The notes beneath the pieces are model-generated. The model was not told where the DNA came from. It saw only the letters and a list, made by a program, of their open reading frames with translations, and made no database searches. Source: Dysidea avara (Eukaryota; Porifera; Demospongiae; Dictyoceratida; Dysideidae). From it: DNA of 64,000 bases. The stretch covers positions 14,861,959-14,925,958 of the forward strand of contig NC_089278.1 of assembly GCF_963678975.1 (NCBI RefSeq), in the 5' to 3' direction. A program made the translations under genes and the position numbers. The stretch's first letter is position 1. Every line of letters begins with the position of its first letter. Positions 1-14,512 of this stretch are shown here, piece by piece.

Positions 1-16
1 TTTCATGCACAAACAA

Positions 17-2201
17 TTACCTGCTGTTGTTGCCATCGTAATGACCACACCGGTTACACACAAACATCATGAACATCACAAAACATGCCATTGCTACTAT
101 GCCAACTGAGCATCCAATAGCAACAGCAATCACTGTAGCAACACTGTCTTCTTCTTCATCATCATCATTTTTATCACTGCCACTATTGTCATGGTTACTT
201 GGAGTGTCATTTTCGTTCTGAATACCATTAGTTGGCTGGTCCACCGATGATAATGTGGTACAGTTAGCTTCACCTGGTGATGGTATGGAGAGTGAACAAG
301 ATTTGCTTGTGGCTGCGTTGGTGAAGCTTGTTCCATTATGAAGTGACACATTGATGGTGTCAGCCACCCTGAGGTATCTCAGGAAAGTTGTTGCATTCAC
401 TGTGTCCGTGGCAACTATACGAGCTGTATACACTAGTCTTTTGTTACTGTGGCAACTAAAATTATCACTTTCCAATGTGACATTACAGTTATTGTTAGAG
501 ACTTCATTACAACTTCTCCATATTGTGTATGAGACTTGTGAGCGAATAAGTGATAATGTGCTCTCATATACACCCTGTAATAGGACAATGAACAATATCA
601 GAGTATTCTATGGGTAGCTTTACTAGTTATGACCACATGTGCACATACTACACACACCTCATATTCTGAACATTTCATGGCATCAGGTTCAACCGAGTCT
701 AGACCAAGTTGGAAGAATGTTATAGCATCTGTGAGGGTGTGGCATGATTAAAAACGTTGATAAGATCACATGACCTACCATCTCGTCCCATGTGATCCCT
801 TCTGAACCTCTCCTCTGGTATTATTGTATCATTTGATGTCACCCTCTCCCCTCTTGCTGTTACTGCGACAACACGTATAGTGTAAGTAGAGTTCTCAGTG
901 TACAATGGGATCCCTCTGGCAATAGGCTCAGCACCTTGAACCATGGTCATGTTGCCACTGCGGAATATCCTCTCTCCCATTGCAGTATGATATCTCACTG
1001 AGACATTGTAAGACACCTAAGATAAAAAAAAAGTGAAGTGATTGATCAGACATCTGGTAAAAAAACTTTAACCAAGTCTGTCTGATTTCAACTTGATTAA
1101 CATTCCTCTATACTACTAGGGCTATAAACTGTCTAAACAGTAATTCTGTTATTATCATTGCTATGGCTCCTTTCAACACATACACCCTGTATTGGTTAGG
1201 TGGAATAGTGGCGCTGTACGAATCCACTTATGAAGCTTCTTGTAAAAATTTAACTGTTATTTTTAGAAACCAAATCTGTTTGGTTAACCACAAAAGGCTT
1301 CGTATTAGCTATGAAAACTGCTGAGTTCAACACAGTGAGAGATCCTAAATAATAATTTAGACCAGTAGGTTACCCAGTCAGTTAAGCTTAAGTAAACAAA
1401 TTAGATACTAAGTAAACAAATTAGACACCAAAGAGTGATTTATTTCAAGTTATGTACTACTGCAGATCACCCACAAGCTAAGTGGGCAAACTAAAGCTGA
1501 CATATGCTCCACTAATGGTAGACTGTTTCCAAGCAGGACTGAGCAACCAAATGTGTAATTACACAACTCAACCACCTCAATGATATAGCTGAAGATACTT
1601 TATATCAGAAATGATGTCAAACATGATGGAAGCCCACAATATCCAATACAGGTACAAACATTTGCTCACCTCATAGTATTCAATGTCATCGATGTCAGGT
1701 TGGACCCAGTAGATGTAGAACTGGTTTAATCTGTACGCTATTATTTCCACACAGAAACCTACAGTGACCACATAACAGGCTTTATAAATTCAACAGAAAC
1801 TAAATAAACTAGCTTTAGAATTTTATGCAATATCCCTTCCTTGAACACCAACAAAGCTGAGCTGTCATTCACACAAAATGTATTAATAGTCCCAGATATA
1901 GAAGTTTTATGGACCATAATCATAGTGTGTACATATCCCTTGTGTGTGCTTGAGAATAAATGTTACACATGGGTACAGGTAGTAAACTGTGTCCATAATT
2001 GGTTCAATGGCAGTGGTAGTGAAAGTCTTTAACTAATGTCCAAACTAATTCCTACCTTAGTAAAGTGTGTTTGTGCGTGTGTCTACGGTACATACCAGTT
2101 GGTTCAATTTGCTCGTCTGGTCCGCTTCCTTCAGGCCAGTAGTCCACCGCACACACCATACACAGTAAAGAGGCGAATACATACAGCAGTGTTCTCATCA
2201 T
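17..2201 (-). CDS. FN3-like single-pass membrane protein, 3' end uncertain or off window
   Basis: Five minus-strand exons fit together in phase: 2201-2096, 1758-1670, 1016-779, 728-658 and 574-21, all with GT donors and AG acceptors. The start at 2201 gives a hydrophobic signal peptide (MMRTLLYVFASLLCMVCA). Exons 2-3 look like a fibronectin type III domain (V-Q-P near the first strands, then YTIRVVAVTARGE). Exons 4-5 look like a second, Cys-containing beta-sandwich domain. Many N-x-S/T sites follow, then a Ser/Asn/Asp-rich stalk with an acidic run (DKNDDDEEED), a membrane helix at about residues 312-341, and a short Cys-containing cytoplasmic start. The reading frame meets TAA at 19-17, but the same bases form a donor (AG|GTAATT). 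The gene therefore either stops here at about 352 residues or continues beyond the window. The family was not identified beyond FN3-like; a cell-surface adhesion or receptor role is inference. Confidence 0.72.
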
Positions 2202-2840
2202 CTTAACACAAAGCTCTCACACCTACCGGCAGTAAACGAATTGTAATATTGTTCGTTCACATTGATACACCTAGCATATGCAGCCAAAGTGTAGCTTTGA
2301 GAACGTAAAGGGCGACTACTTACTTACGTCCCTATCTATGACGCAGTCACCATGATCCTTACCTATTATTCTTTACGATGGATCAGTGACAAGCTTCATA
2401 TGATATTAATAGCGATCCGCTTTAGTTAGCGACCTGATCACGAGTTATAACTTAACTACGATTCTGAGCTACCAACAGATATCAATCCTTTATAACTTTA
2501 TTTTCAATGACATTGATGTCTACAAATGGAGTGATGCCTTCTAATTAGCGGACACGATTAAATAAATTTCTTGACTGAAGCCACACCAACCGCACACCTC
2601 AGGCTAGCCGGCGCCAGTGTCTCAATAGAATTTTTGTGGTAGATATCTCCTTTGGAATAACACATTTCCAACTGCAGGAAAAAGGTGTATCCAGTTATAT
2701 TCACTTGTTATCTTCAGAGGTTCAACTGATACCTATATGAACAGTATAATTGTACTGTATATATTACGCAGTTGCAACTTGATGGTTTAGGCCGGTCCCA
2801 ATATGATATGTTTAGCAGCTAAGCAACTTTGTGACTATAA
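2202..2840. other. 5' flank of the membrane-protein gene, no gene seen
   Basis: This stretch lies upstream of the minus-strand start at 2201 and should contain its promoter and 5' UTR. No TATA box in a convincing position, no long open frame and no clear repeat were seen. Confidence 0.4.
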
Positions 2841-3044
2841 CTATAAAACTACACAACCATGCTGCACAGACTGTTGCTTTTTACCCTTTGCCATTGAACC
2901 CAGCACTCCCAGCAGACCTAGATTGGTATGGCCCTTCAAGATTTGCAACAACCTGGCATGAATGGAGTTGCAGTGAGTCTGATCAAGCATGAAGGGTGCA
3001 TAGAAGTACTCCAAATAACCTGACATGAATTGATCCATAATAAG
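2841..3044 (-). CDS. Possible terminal exon of an unidentified gene, ends in CaaX-like CVVL
   Basis: An open frame of 67 codons follows a plausible acceptor (TTTATACCAG at 3054-3045) and ends in TAG at 2843-2841. The encoded peptide reads like a real protein end: an amphipathic stretch (YLEYFYAPFMLDQTH), a Leu-rich helix, a basic patch (KGKKQQ) and a C-terminal CVVL. Cys-aliphatic-aliphatic-Leu is the form used by geranylgeranyltransferase I, and a basic patch before it is usual in prenylated membrane proteins. A further open frame on the same strand around 3244-3350 (SSLDMMAIQLPTHDAAVIQL) could be an upstream exon, but I could not match splice phases. The protein family was not recognised. 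It may also be a chance open frame. Confidence 0.33.
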   Translation of the reverse strand, partial: LIMDQFMSGYLEYFYAPFMLDQTHCNSIHARLLQILKGHTNLGLLGVLGSMAKGKKQQSVQHGCVVL

Positions 3045-3850
3045 CTGGTATAAAGTGGCAGGCAAGATTATGGATCATCATCATGAGGCATATCAGTGGG
3101 TTACTGCATGAGAACTAATTCAACTAAATAGTCAGGTCACTGAAACATGCACCACTGAGATTCCAGGAAACTCTCATCAGAAAAGGAAATATAGCTACAT
3201 ACCCAGCAGACTACTACATATTATGGCTGTTTATCTTAAATCACGTCCTCTACCCAGAATGAGCTGGATCACAGCTGCATCATGTGTAGGTAGCTGTATG
3301 GCCATCATATCGAGTGATGACTGTATGAAAGCCAGCATGTGCCATGACATGATCCATAAACATATCCATAATTCCATATATGTGACTGGATTGACGTCGG
3401 TAATTCAGTCAAATTACGCGCATGCGGCATACTGAGCAGCATAGGGAGTGGTAGCTATTTGGAATTAAAGTAGCTAACACAGCTATAGTGGCTATATGTT
3501 TTATTCTATATCACACCATAGCTGCAGTCTAGTGTACACGTTGTAGTTATAACATCATCATAGTAGTATCCACATGTACATCCTTATAGTACACAGCTAC
3601 ACAGTAAATATTTTATGGCTTCTCATCAACAGTGATGTAACCTAATCATTATCTATTCACTATTCAAAAGATGGCTATCACTAACATCAAGAGTGAATAA
3701 TAGAAGAGCCCAACTGATGGATCATCCCTATTGGAGAGCTGCCTGCCTGTCTGTTCGACATTCATCACCTATACTGGTTGTACCATGTACAATCAAATAA
3801 CATGTTGTGTTCTTCTCTGTTACTGAAATCATCTGCTTTAGCTATGAGGA

Positions 3851-4522
3851 ATGGGCAATTGGAAACAGCAGAAATGGAAACTAGAAACGGTCAAATCATC
3901 GTATAAATGTACCCTAGAGTGAAACCCTTGTTTATTGGTCACTTCTTAAAGACCACCTCTGTACAGAGACCACTTTATAATTAGATCTCAATGACATACT
4001 GATCACTTCATGGTCACCTTTTATAAAAGATCACCTCTTCACATTGCAATAATATAGCTAGGTTCCAAACATCATATAATTATATCAGACCGCTTTATCA
4101 AAACAGGTAAAGACTATATAGGCTCTTTGTTGATACAGTAGGTTGTAGTGTATTAGCTACATTTCACTTGCGTGGAATATTTTTGTACGACACGTTCGGT
4201 ACCATAGTATTATCTATGCTGGTACAAACTAAGTGATGGTGGTATATGACTTGTGGATAAAGAGATGACATTGATTTGAATCATGAAATACATGTTTGAA
4301 GCTTACCAAATATTACCATGTAGTGAGGGTACACGTGGTCTTAGTTATCAAAGGTGACCACAAAGTGGTCCTTAGCCATCTTTGAGATCTAATTACAATG
4401 TGGTCTTTATAAGAAGGTGGTTTTAAGAGGTGGCCACTAAACAAGGGTTTCACTTTAGGGTACATTTATATGACGATTTGACTATTTCCGTATTCCATTT
4501 CCACTGTTTCCAATTACCCATG
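3851..4522. mobile_element. Foldback (long inverted repeat) element
   Basis: The left arm (about 3851-4040) and right arm (about 4335-4522) are inverted copies of each other. The left arm begins ATGGGCAATTGGAAACAG and the right arm ends CTGTTTCCAATTACCCAT. Both contain the complement pair GTGAAACCCTTGTTTA / TAAACAAGGGTTTCAC. Arms are about 190 bp around a 300 bp centre with no coding potential. This is the form of a non-autonomous foldback or MITE element. A weaker relative appears to lie near 6510-6700. Confidence 0.75.
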
Positions 4523-5612
4523 AGAACTGATATCCTGTACTACAACTGTTGCTTTCATCACCTAACATTGTGACTATGTTGAGCCTCTGGCTACGTTACT
4601 AATATTTCAGTAAAGATTGCTAATATAATTATGTGCATGTCAGCCAAGTAAGTCCTATAATTATATCCATCACTGGTGATTATCATAAACTTACATTAGC
4701 TCATAATATTTGTTATACTAATGAGTATATTGTTGGCTTCTAATGAAAGAGAGTTGTATACAATATTGATCCTTGTGATATATTTTATATAACAAAATTA
4801 GTTACTGCAAGTTATCTGTGTTATAACATATTGTCCTGATTGATTAGCGTATACTATCAACACTGATATTACATTTATCATGTTTATCACAACTGCAGGT
4901 TTATATGATGGGACAGTTTATTACAATAACCTGTAGCCATGGGTTATGCTGCATTGTCACTATAGATGAATTCAGGTAACTGAATGCAGTGCCAGTGGGA
5001 CTTCAACACCTGTAGCCTGAAAAAACTCCTTGCCAACCAAGTAGTTATAGGAGTCTCAGAGGATGAAACGCAATGCTGTAAACATTTGCCATTTCACAAC
5101 CTTATAAAAATAAATTTTTGAAGTTAACCACCTACAATATCATCAACATCTTATTCAACATGTCTGGTGATACCAGAAAAGCACAACAACCATGCACTAA
5201 ACTAGCTGTTACACATTAGTTGGAATGTAAGTAACTGATTTGCCACAGAAAACTAGTTGTCACTCCCATTGCTGTTCTGTCATTAGATATGTGTACCCAT
5301 GACATGAAACTCATCTTATAACATGTCAGAGATATTATTGTCATATTATGTATGAATTTACCACTAACCCACATGCACATGTAGTAATGTAAACAGCTCA
5401 TGATATCATTTATATCACTACAGTGACTACACTGGTATCCACTACATGCTACTGTCACTTTTAACATAACATGTGACTATGACTACAAGGCATACAGTGT
5501 AATTCAATTCTTCTGTTAAATTTAAAAATACCAGATTAGTCTGATTAAGTCAGACAATCTAGACAGATGGGACACACAGAGGCTCATCCCTATACTATAT
5601 AGGAGCACATTA
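4523..5612. other. Intergenic, downstream of URM1
   Basis: AT-rich sequence with only short open frames and no recognised domain, RNA gene or clear repeat. The 3' UTR of the minus-strand URM1 gene should occupy its right end. Confidence 0.4.
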
Positions 5613-5912
5613 TCAACCGCCATGTAATGTAGATATAAACACTACAATGTCATTATCTTGTAAGACATAGTCAGTTTCTCCTAACAGTGCCCAGTCCGTC
5701 TGGTTAACTAGCACCAAGATGCCAGGCCGCACACTGTCCCCTTGCACGAACAGCTCTGGCCGTTCCTTTAGTAGATTACTGCAAATCCAGCTAATGAGTT
5801 TACCCAGGTTCCATGGGGAATCCCCTACAGGCAAGGTGACATCGTGTTTCTTTACTTTGTCAAACAGCAGTTCTGCTCCACCACTAAACTCAATTGTAAG
5901 CTGCAATGACAT
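5613..5912 (-). CDS. URM1: Ubiquitin-related modifier 1
   Basis: A complete 99-residue open frame starts at 5912 (ATG) and ends in TGA at 5615-5613. It carries the conserved core [20 protein letters not shown], followed by a NQTDW segment, and ends in the Leu-His-Gly-Gly tail that defines URM1. URM1 is a beta-grasp ubiquitin-like protein. In eukaryotes it is adenylated and thiocarboxylated at its C-terminal Gly by the MOCS3/Uba4 enzyme, supplies sulfur for 2-thiolation of wobble uridine 34 in cytosolic tRNAs (with the CTU1/CTU2 complex), and can be conjugated to proteins. Length matches the family, so the gene looks intact. The coding region has no intron; a TTGCAG just inside the start could be an acceptor, but the ATG frame needs no splicing. 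Confidence 0.95.
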   Translation of the reverse strand: MSLQLTIEFSGGAELLFDKVKKHDVTLPVGDSPWNLGKLISWICSNLLKERPELFVQGDSVRPGILVLVNQTDWALLGETDYVLQDNDIVVFISTLHGG

Positions 5913-8357
<2,445 letters not shown>

Positions 8358-9816
8358 GTCAGGTGTTAAGTGAAGCATTTACCAATATATGATTTGTCAA
8401 CATTTAAATTGTCAACATTTAAAACATCAAAACTAATAAGTTGGGATTCATCAAACTTTTTTCTGCTGAATTACGGTACAAGCTAGCTAGCTTCGTTAGT
8501 TGACAATTAGCAAACAGTTGTGTAGTACATGAAATGGTTTTGGTTCATTTATCATACATGTTACTCTCTTGTTATATTACTGAAAAATAGAGGCATAACA
8601 AGTGCTACGAAATAAAATTTCTGCTAATTACATTCTTGTGATTCTAATGTAGCAAGCACCACACATTGAGGGGATTCATGTTACTTTTATCACTTTCCTC
8701 AAGGGACTCTTTGTAGGCATGTGTGTCATGTGTTTGCTCCTGACTTGAGCACACAACACTATGTATGAGATTCTGAGAACACATAAATATTTTCTTGTGA
8801 GTGATTCCTCTTTCGTCTTACTTGTTCACAATAGGGTACTCACAACCTATCTGTATTCAGTGTGGCTTATCATGCCACTGTTAAGTATTTTCCATATTTT
8901 ATTTATCCGGTGGTCAGTAGCCAGAGTCGTTCGGTTTCATGTACACACTTATATATGTTATATGACTGAAAAATGATGTAACCATTATGCTTTAATATTA
9001 ATATGTAGCTTTGTTCCAAATATTTTCATGTACTTTTTAGAGCTGTGCACCTACAAAATTTTAATCACTGGTTAATTGGTCATCAATAATTGACAATAAT
9101 TAGTTGATTGGTATAATTAAATTCCACTAGCAGTAAATATCTTTTTATGATTGACATTAAATTCTTATTGATTTAAGTAGGTGACTATTGATACATAACA
9201 AAATGCATCATACCAAGACCCAGTCACCAAATTACAGTGATTGGTACAGTTTACCACTTAAAAGCTAGATAAACGTACATTAGTGTGTATTTGAGTGAGA
9301 GCCGATTACTGGTTATTTAATATTTATCACCGGTTATTGAAGTTTTGGAAATCTCTGATCGATTAATTGGTTATTCAGTGAAAGTGAACAGCACTAGTAC
9401 TTTTGAGACAACAGCAACATTACGGGTACCCATAAAAAAAGTTCTGTTAATTACGTGCTCACATGGAATACTACATAGTGCTACAATTAACAGCAGTGGT
9501 ACGGTGTGAACTATATACCCATTTCAAACAGCCAGCAAAAGAAGATAATATACCCACATGAAAAGTAATAGGACACAAAAGAGGACTACCATGCTGCGGT
9601 AGGAAAAAAGGCATTTTCACACCTAAGAAATCAAGCCTCTAGCATTAATGACAGTTGAGTTAGTCAGCAAAAAATTCAGTTAAAAATTTTTAAGCCTAAC
9701 CAATACTGTCAAGCTGGTTTTCAATTGATATTTTACAGAAAAATGCAGACATACAACCACACTAAATGATTAAGAGTAAATGTATATCAGGTAGATGTAT
9801 ACTCTCATATACTGTG
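8358..9816. other. Intergenic, no gene seen
   Basis: AT-rich DNA with short tandem echoes (CATTTAAATTGTCAACATTTAAA near 8400) and GGTTATT-containing words near 9060-9380 that look like old repeat remnants. No supported coding region. Confidence 0.35.
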
Positions 9817-9996
9817 TAGCCTAAATATTTTGAGAGAAAATTTTACTGATTTCGAGGTTTTGAGGGTTAACAGTAAAAATTTTATCCTTGAAATATTTAG
9901 CTAATATATTTGGGATTGGGATTGTTTGCAATCCACAAAAGTTTTATTTTTTAGTTACATTGCTCAACCTCGAAAATATTCCCCCTTGAAATGCTA
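9817..9996. mobile_element. Small inverted-repeat element, copy 1
   Basis: Begins TAGCCTAAATATTTTGAG and ends with CCCCTTGAAATGCTATA. Its right part (GCTCAACCTCGAAAATATT) is the reverse complement of the left part of the element at 10315. The two are inverted members of one family. Confidence 0.6.
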
Positions 9997-10015
9997 TAAT
10001 ATAGTCTTACTAATT

Positions 10016-10140
10016 AAGAGCACATGTACTCTAATTATCATTAAGAGTACATGTGCTCTTAACACTACATGTACTCTTAACATCTCAATGACGTACTGTT
10101 AACAAAACTACATGTACTCTTAATATTAAGAGTACATGTA
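10016..10140. repeat. Cluster of ACATGTACTCTTAA palindromic words
   Basis: The words TTAAGAGTACATGT and ACATGTACTCTTAA occur in both orientations about seven times within 125 bp, giving several overlapping hairpin possibilities. No coding frame. Confidence 0.7.
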
Positions 10141-10187
10141 TATACACTGTTACTATACAAGTATTTGATGGCTTAGGATATCCATAA

Positions 10188-10227
10188 TATCAAGAGTTAA
10201 TAATAGAGGTATTATTAACTCTTGATA
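10188..10227. repeat. 18-bp perfect hairpin
   Basis: TATCAAGAGTTAATAATA, then a four-base loop, then its exact reverse complement. Confidence 0.85.
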
Positions 10228-10314
10228 ATACTATATTACGTACCTATATAGTCAGTGTGGCTACTAGCGTTTATAGTACAAACAGCTCTTAAGTGCAGTG
10301 ACAATTCCATAACG

Positions 10315-10516
10315 TATAGCCTAAATATTTCAAGGGGCAAATATTTCGAGGTTGAGCAATGTTGCTAAAAATAAAATTTTTGCGGATTTGCAAACACTTC
10401 CAAAATGTATTAGACTATATGGAGGTCTAAATATTTTGAGGGTAAAATTTTCGCTGAGAACACCCAAAACTGCAAAATCAGCAAAAATTTCCCCCCTCAA
10501 AATATTTAGGCTATAT
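10315..10516. mobile_element. MITE-like element with terminal inverted repeats
   Basis: The left end TATAGCCTAAATATTTCAAG and right end CTCAAAATATTTAGGCTATA form imperfect terminal inverted repeats of about 20 bp around 200 bp of non-coding DNA. An internal GGTCTAAATATTTTGAGGG word suggests a tandem or nested end. Related to the copy at 9817. Confidence 0.7.
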
Positions 10517-11699
10517 GGTATACTGTACAACAGGAAATTGTGAAGAAACAAAAAGTTGATGAATTTGATGAATCAGATAAATTCGTCAACTTTTAAATCA
10601 TCAAATGTCCGTAAGCGCCTTTAAAAGTACGTGTTTAGACCCATCATTTCTTGTAGTTTCATCAATATTCAATTTGCCAAAGCAGATAAAGTGTGATCAT
10701 CAACTTTTTCTTCTGTCAAATTTCCTGTTGTGTGTATCAAAAGAAGAACTACATTCATGCATAGTAGCTCTAGACATGGTGTGCATTAAACAGAAGGAAC
10801 AGATGAAAGAGGTATAGGCTCAGATACACAATGTTGAACAACTTTAGTTTTCTGCCTACTGTTTTTATTAGTGACAATAGCCTAAAGGTAACTAATTTCT
10901 TAGAATAATAATTACAATGCTTATTCAAGTGTGCCATTTACACTGTATGGCCAGTATTCATACGTGACGGACTATTTGAAATGTGATGTGTATATAGAGT
11001 ACATGTAGTACTCTTACTGTCATTCATCACCTAACACATGCTATTGTTGGGATTCTCAGGATAATGTACTCACAATGCAAAATACTTGTGGGAGAATTGT
11101 CAGCAATTTGTCAGTCTATCATTTTTGAATTACAATTTATGTACGTGACATACAGAAAGCAATCCACCAATGTGTGCAGAGCTGTCATAATAGTATTGAG
11201 TGGCAATTTTAGACTTCTCCCCCACAAAACACACGCAACATGTAGTGTTACTACAATAATGCTATCATAACAAGATAGATATTGACAACATTTGTGTGCT
11301 TGCCAAGCCCACATTTTGAAGAAACCACCTCATAACAAAGCTGACTTGCCTGTATGGACAATAGTCAATAACGGCTTTCGTTTCTCACACACATGCTGGC
11401 TACCTTTAGCAGTGATATTTGCCACATTGTGCAAGGTGCACACTTTCAACTTCTACATCACATTTTACTCACTGAAGTAACTACAGCTAGTTTATGCATT
11501 GTATATCTGGCTAGACAGAGTGACTGTCCTATACTAAAGTGATATATGACATCACCCACCTTAGCAAAACAGTGTGAAAAGATCAGTTGAATATGGTACT
11601 ATTACTGAGTGACACACAGCACAGACACACACTAAAGAATAATAAATTTATTTTCAAAAAAACTCATCTGTTCTAACACAACATACATGTCATGATGAC
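10517..11699. other. Intergenic, no gene seen
   Basis: Only short frames without domain character. A palindrome-like word occurs around 10560-10602 (GATGAATTTGATGAATCAG with ATTCGTCAAC downstream). No RNA gene recognised. Confidence 0.35.
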
Positions 11700-12267
11700 A
11701 AATCACAACACACAATAGCGCGTTGTGCAGCCAAGGAAAGATTGACAGCCACAGCCCACTTTTTCTGTGAAACATCCCTTGGGGTCCATACCAAATCTGA
11801 GCTTAATCGGTCCTAAGATATGTGCCTTCAAAGTTCATCTTATATACATTTTTCTTTTTTACCTTCTGTTAATGCTCTTTTCACATCACTTACAAATATT
11901 GCTATAACTCACACAATGCTTATAGGATTCTTTTCAAATTTAGAGAGTATAAAGAACATGTCATAGTGCATTTATCTTCCAATTTATGTACAGATTGGTA
12001 GAAATGCTGCAAAGTTATGAGCAATTTACAAAAATCGCAAGTTTGTCATGCCTGTAGGGTAAACTACTGACAGAAAATTGGTATTCAGATAAGCTGACTA
12101 TTGTAGTGCGGAACTTTCATGATTTGAAAGTACTGAGAGTATTAGCTAAAGAGATATAAATCAAAACCAAACATGTGAAACACATGCAATTGTGATACTC
12201 TAATAGAACTGTCACTGAGAAGTAAAAAGAAAAAGTGCACAAAAAAAATATTGAAAAAATTGTTTAT

Positions 12268-12330
12268 GGTTTGAACCAGGGACCTCCACACCTATACACC
12301 CCTTTACCACTCTGCTGTCAGTTACACATC
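12268..12330 (-). repeat. tRNA-derived SINE-like module
   Basis: Read on the minus strand, CAGAGTGGTAAAGG resembles a pol III A box and GGTTCAAAC lies where a B box should be, separated as in a tRNA. It corresponds to the better preserved module at 46560-46625. It is a tRNA-like remnant and not a working tRNA gene, since no acceptor stem pairs. Confidence 0.5.
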
Positions 12331-12639
12331 TCAAAATGAAAGTTCAAGTTTACTATATCAGAATGGTAAACTTTTATGATCTATCAATGATTGTTCTAGA
12401 ACATTCTATATATACATGTGCATTCTGTTATAAATGCTCAGAAAATGTGCGCTCTATTAGAGTACTACAAAAATATATACTCAAATAAAATAGGCTATGT
12501 ACCAAAGATATGTGAGAGTCACACACGATCAAGATACTCTAATAGAAGAGCAGTCGGTGATAGTACAATTTGTTAGTATGCTACCACTTGGTTTGCACAT
12601 ATCAGTAAAAGCATTCAGTAACGTAATGTGAAAAGCAGT

Positions 12640-13150
12640 GTTGGGCAAGTTACTTTTTAAAAGTAACTAGTTACATATTACATATTACTTGCAACTAAAC
12701 TATTTAGTTACAGTTACATATTACTCATAAAATAAAGTAATTATAATAATATTACATATTATATTACTTTGTGTCCACAGCCTTAAGCTGTCACATGTGA
12801 AACTACCACCTTATCACGTGACATGATTGTGTTGTTGGACAATATGCAAATCTTGGTTATAAGTAAGAAGCTGGTGAATAAGCTTCATTCAGTAGGCTTC
12901 GTTACTTCGTTGTGGCTAGGCGTTACTCAGAGGATAACTAACGAGATTAGTAGCTTCATTAGACTTGTTACAGTAACTATATTACTTAGGTAACACGTTA
13001 CATTTGTAAGTAAAGTAACTTGAGTTATATTACCTGTTTTTATAGCGTATTTCGCTATATTAATAGTTACCACAAAAGTAATAATTATTATGTAATGCGT
13101 TACCGATGAAAAGCAACCACATACATGCATGTAACAAGCACGTTTTGAGA
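12640..13150. mobile_element. GTTAC-rich inverted-repeat element
   Basis: Begins GTTGGGCAAGTTACTTTTTA and is dense in AGTAACT / AGTTACT words in both orientations, ending near AATGCGTTACC. This matches the general look of widespread non-autonomous animal DNA elements that start GTGTTGGG..AGTTAC. The exact family and ends were not determined. Confidence 0.45.
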
Positions 13151-13221
13151 TCCAATAATAAATTTCAAAATAGTACAAATGTCACTTAAAATCTAGTTCT
13201 TTTACTTATACAAAAATAAAT

Positions 13222-13447
13222 AAACAATATCTAATCCGAAACAGCCAAGCTATCAAAAAGGGTGTGATCCTTCCAAAAATAGGCTAGCATGAAAAAGATG
13301 TGATATCAAAGGTGGTGGCCAAGAAATGACTGCAATGTCAATTAATTTGTGACAAATTAAGTGACACAATACTTGCTTTTATATATAGCACATTTTCTTC
13401 TTCCCTTTTTTACAGCTTGACTGTTTTGGACTAGTACTATAGTAAAT
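13222..13447. mobile_element. Inverted-repeat module of composite repeat (copy 1)
   Basis: Left end ATCTAATCCGAAACAGCCAA and right end TTACAGCTTGACTGTTTTGG are inverted. The interior has AAAGGTGGTGGCCAAGAAAT as in the other two copies. Right arm partly degraded. Confidence 0.65.
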
Positions 13448-14448
13448 ATTAGCTAAAATAGCTTAGGAATAAAATGGTACACTTTTTAATCATCCTTAAT
13501 AAAGGGTGTGACAGAGTGGGACGGGAAAGAAACAACTGAAACCACGTATGTCAATGACTAATATTAAGTGTTTCATAAATAATAAATTTATATCATCATT
13601 GTGGCCATTTACTTTTGCAAATACAAGCTTCAAAACTGACCTACAATGTAAATTTCACTGTAAAAGTAAACTAGTCATTGTGAGTGGTTTACCTGGCAGA
13701 CATTTGACAAATCACACTTCCTTTAAACTGAAATTACACCAACTGAAATCAAAAGTAATGGCCAAGAATTGCAATGTTGTTAGTGACATGGTGATACTGT
13801 GATTATTAAGATTAACTGTTCTATTAGAGTATTTCGATTACAGGTTTGTGTTACTAGGAGCCCACAAATACTGCAAGGTACCCAGTGATATTCTGGCTAG
13901 ATATTGTTGACTTTGCATTATAACTCCATAGTGATACTCTGACTCATTCACAACTACCTAAGCTTTTATGGGTAGACTATCCACTAATAACTTTCACCTA
14001 GGGATTTGTCCTATAGGTGAACACGTTTAATTGTGCTAAAGTTCCAAGCAATCAGACAGCTTGTTTAATTATTTTGAAGCACACAAAAAATAATAAAAAC
14101 AGACTTTTCTCTCTGGGTGAACTTTATTCTTGCAAGCTGACTCTTTACAGTACAGACCAATCAGTTTTAGCATTTGATTGACATAACCATAGTAACTGCA
14201 TCATAACATTTTTCAAATTGTGGGGGAGGCCACCTTGATAATTGCAATTATGCAATCATTACAAGCTTTGGTCCAGATTTATACTGAAAGCCATAATGTC
14301 CTCTGTTGAAAGCCATAATGCCCTTTGTGGAAAAGGGTCTGGCCAGGGCAAACCCACTGACAAAATTATTAAAGGTCATTGCTATTCACATAGCAGTCAC
14401 AAAATTAAAACTATAATGGTCCTGAATGAAAAAAGTTCCAACACTTTA
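13448..14448. other. Intergenic, no gene seen
   Basis: One 84-codon open frame (13548-13802) has no recognisable features. A GTTCTATTAGAGTATTTCGA motif occurs at 13819-13838. Confidence 0.35.
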
Positions 14449-14512
14449 GAGAATTGAACCGAGACCCGTGTCAGGCTACAGTTCTACTACTATGGTATGT
14501 CGTTACTACAGG
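14449..14512 (-). repeat. tRNA-derived SINE-like module
   Basis: On the minus strand, ATACCATAGTAGTAGAACTG (A box-like) is followed about 35 bp later by GGTTCAATTC (B box). A second member with the same flanks (AGCAGTCACAAAATTAAAAC upstream on the plus strand) lies at 37402-37456. Confidence 0.55.

Larger units (their letters stand above)
11700..13447 (+). mobile_element. Composite repeat, copy 1
   Basis: Head module near 11700-12190 (GTGCAGCCAAGGAAAGATTG onward), then GATACTCTAATAGAACTGTC, a tRNA-like module on the minus strand (12268-12330), a GTTCTAGAACATTCTAT segment, a second ACTCTAATAGA motif, and finally an inverted-repeat module (13222-13447) with AACAGCCAAGCT at its left end and AGCTTGACTGTT at its right. 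Modules follow the same order at 45863-47216 and 59823-63625. An unrelated GTTAC-rich segment (12640-13150) appears inserted in this copy. No transposase-like frame is visible. Confidence 0.65.
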
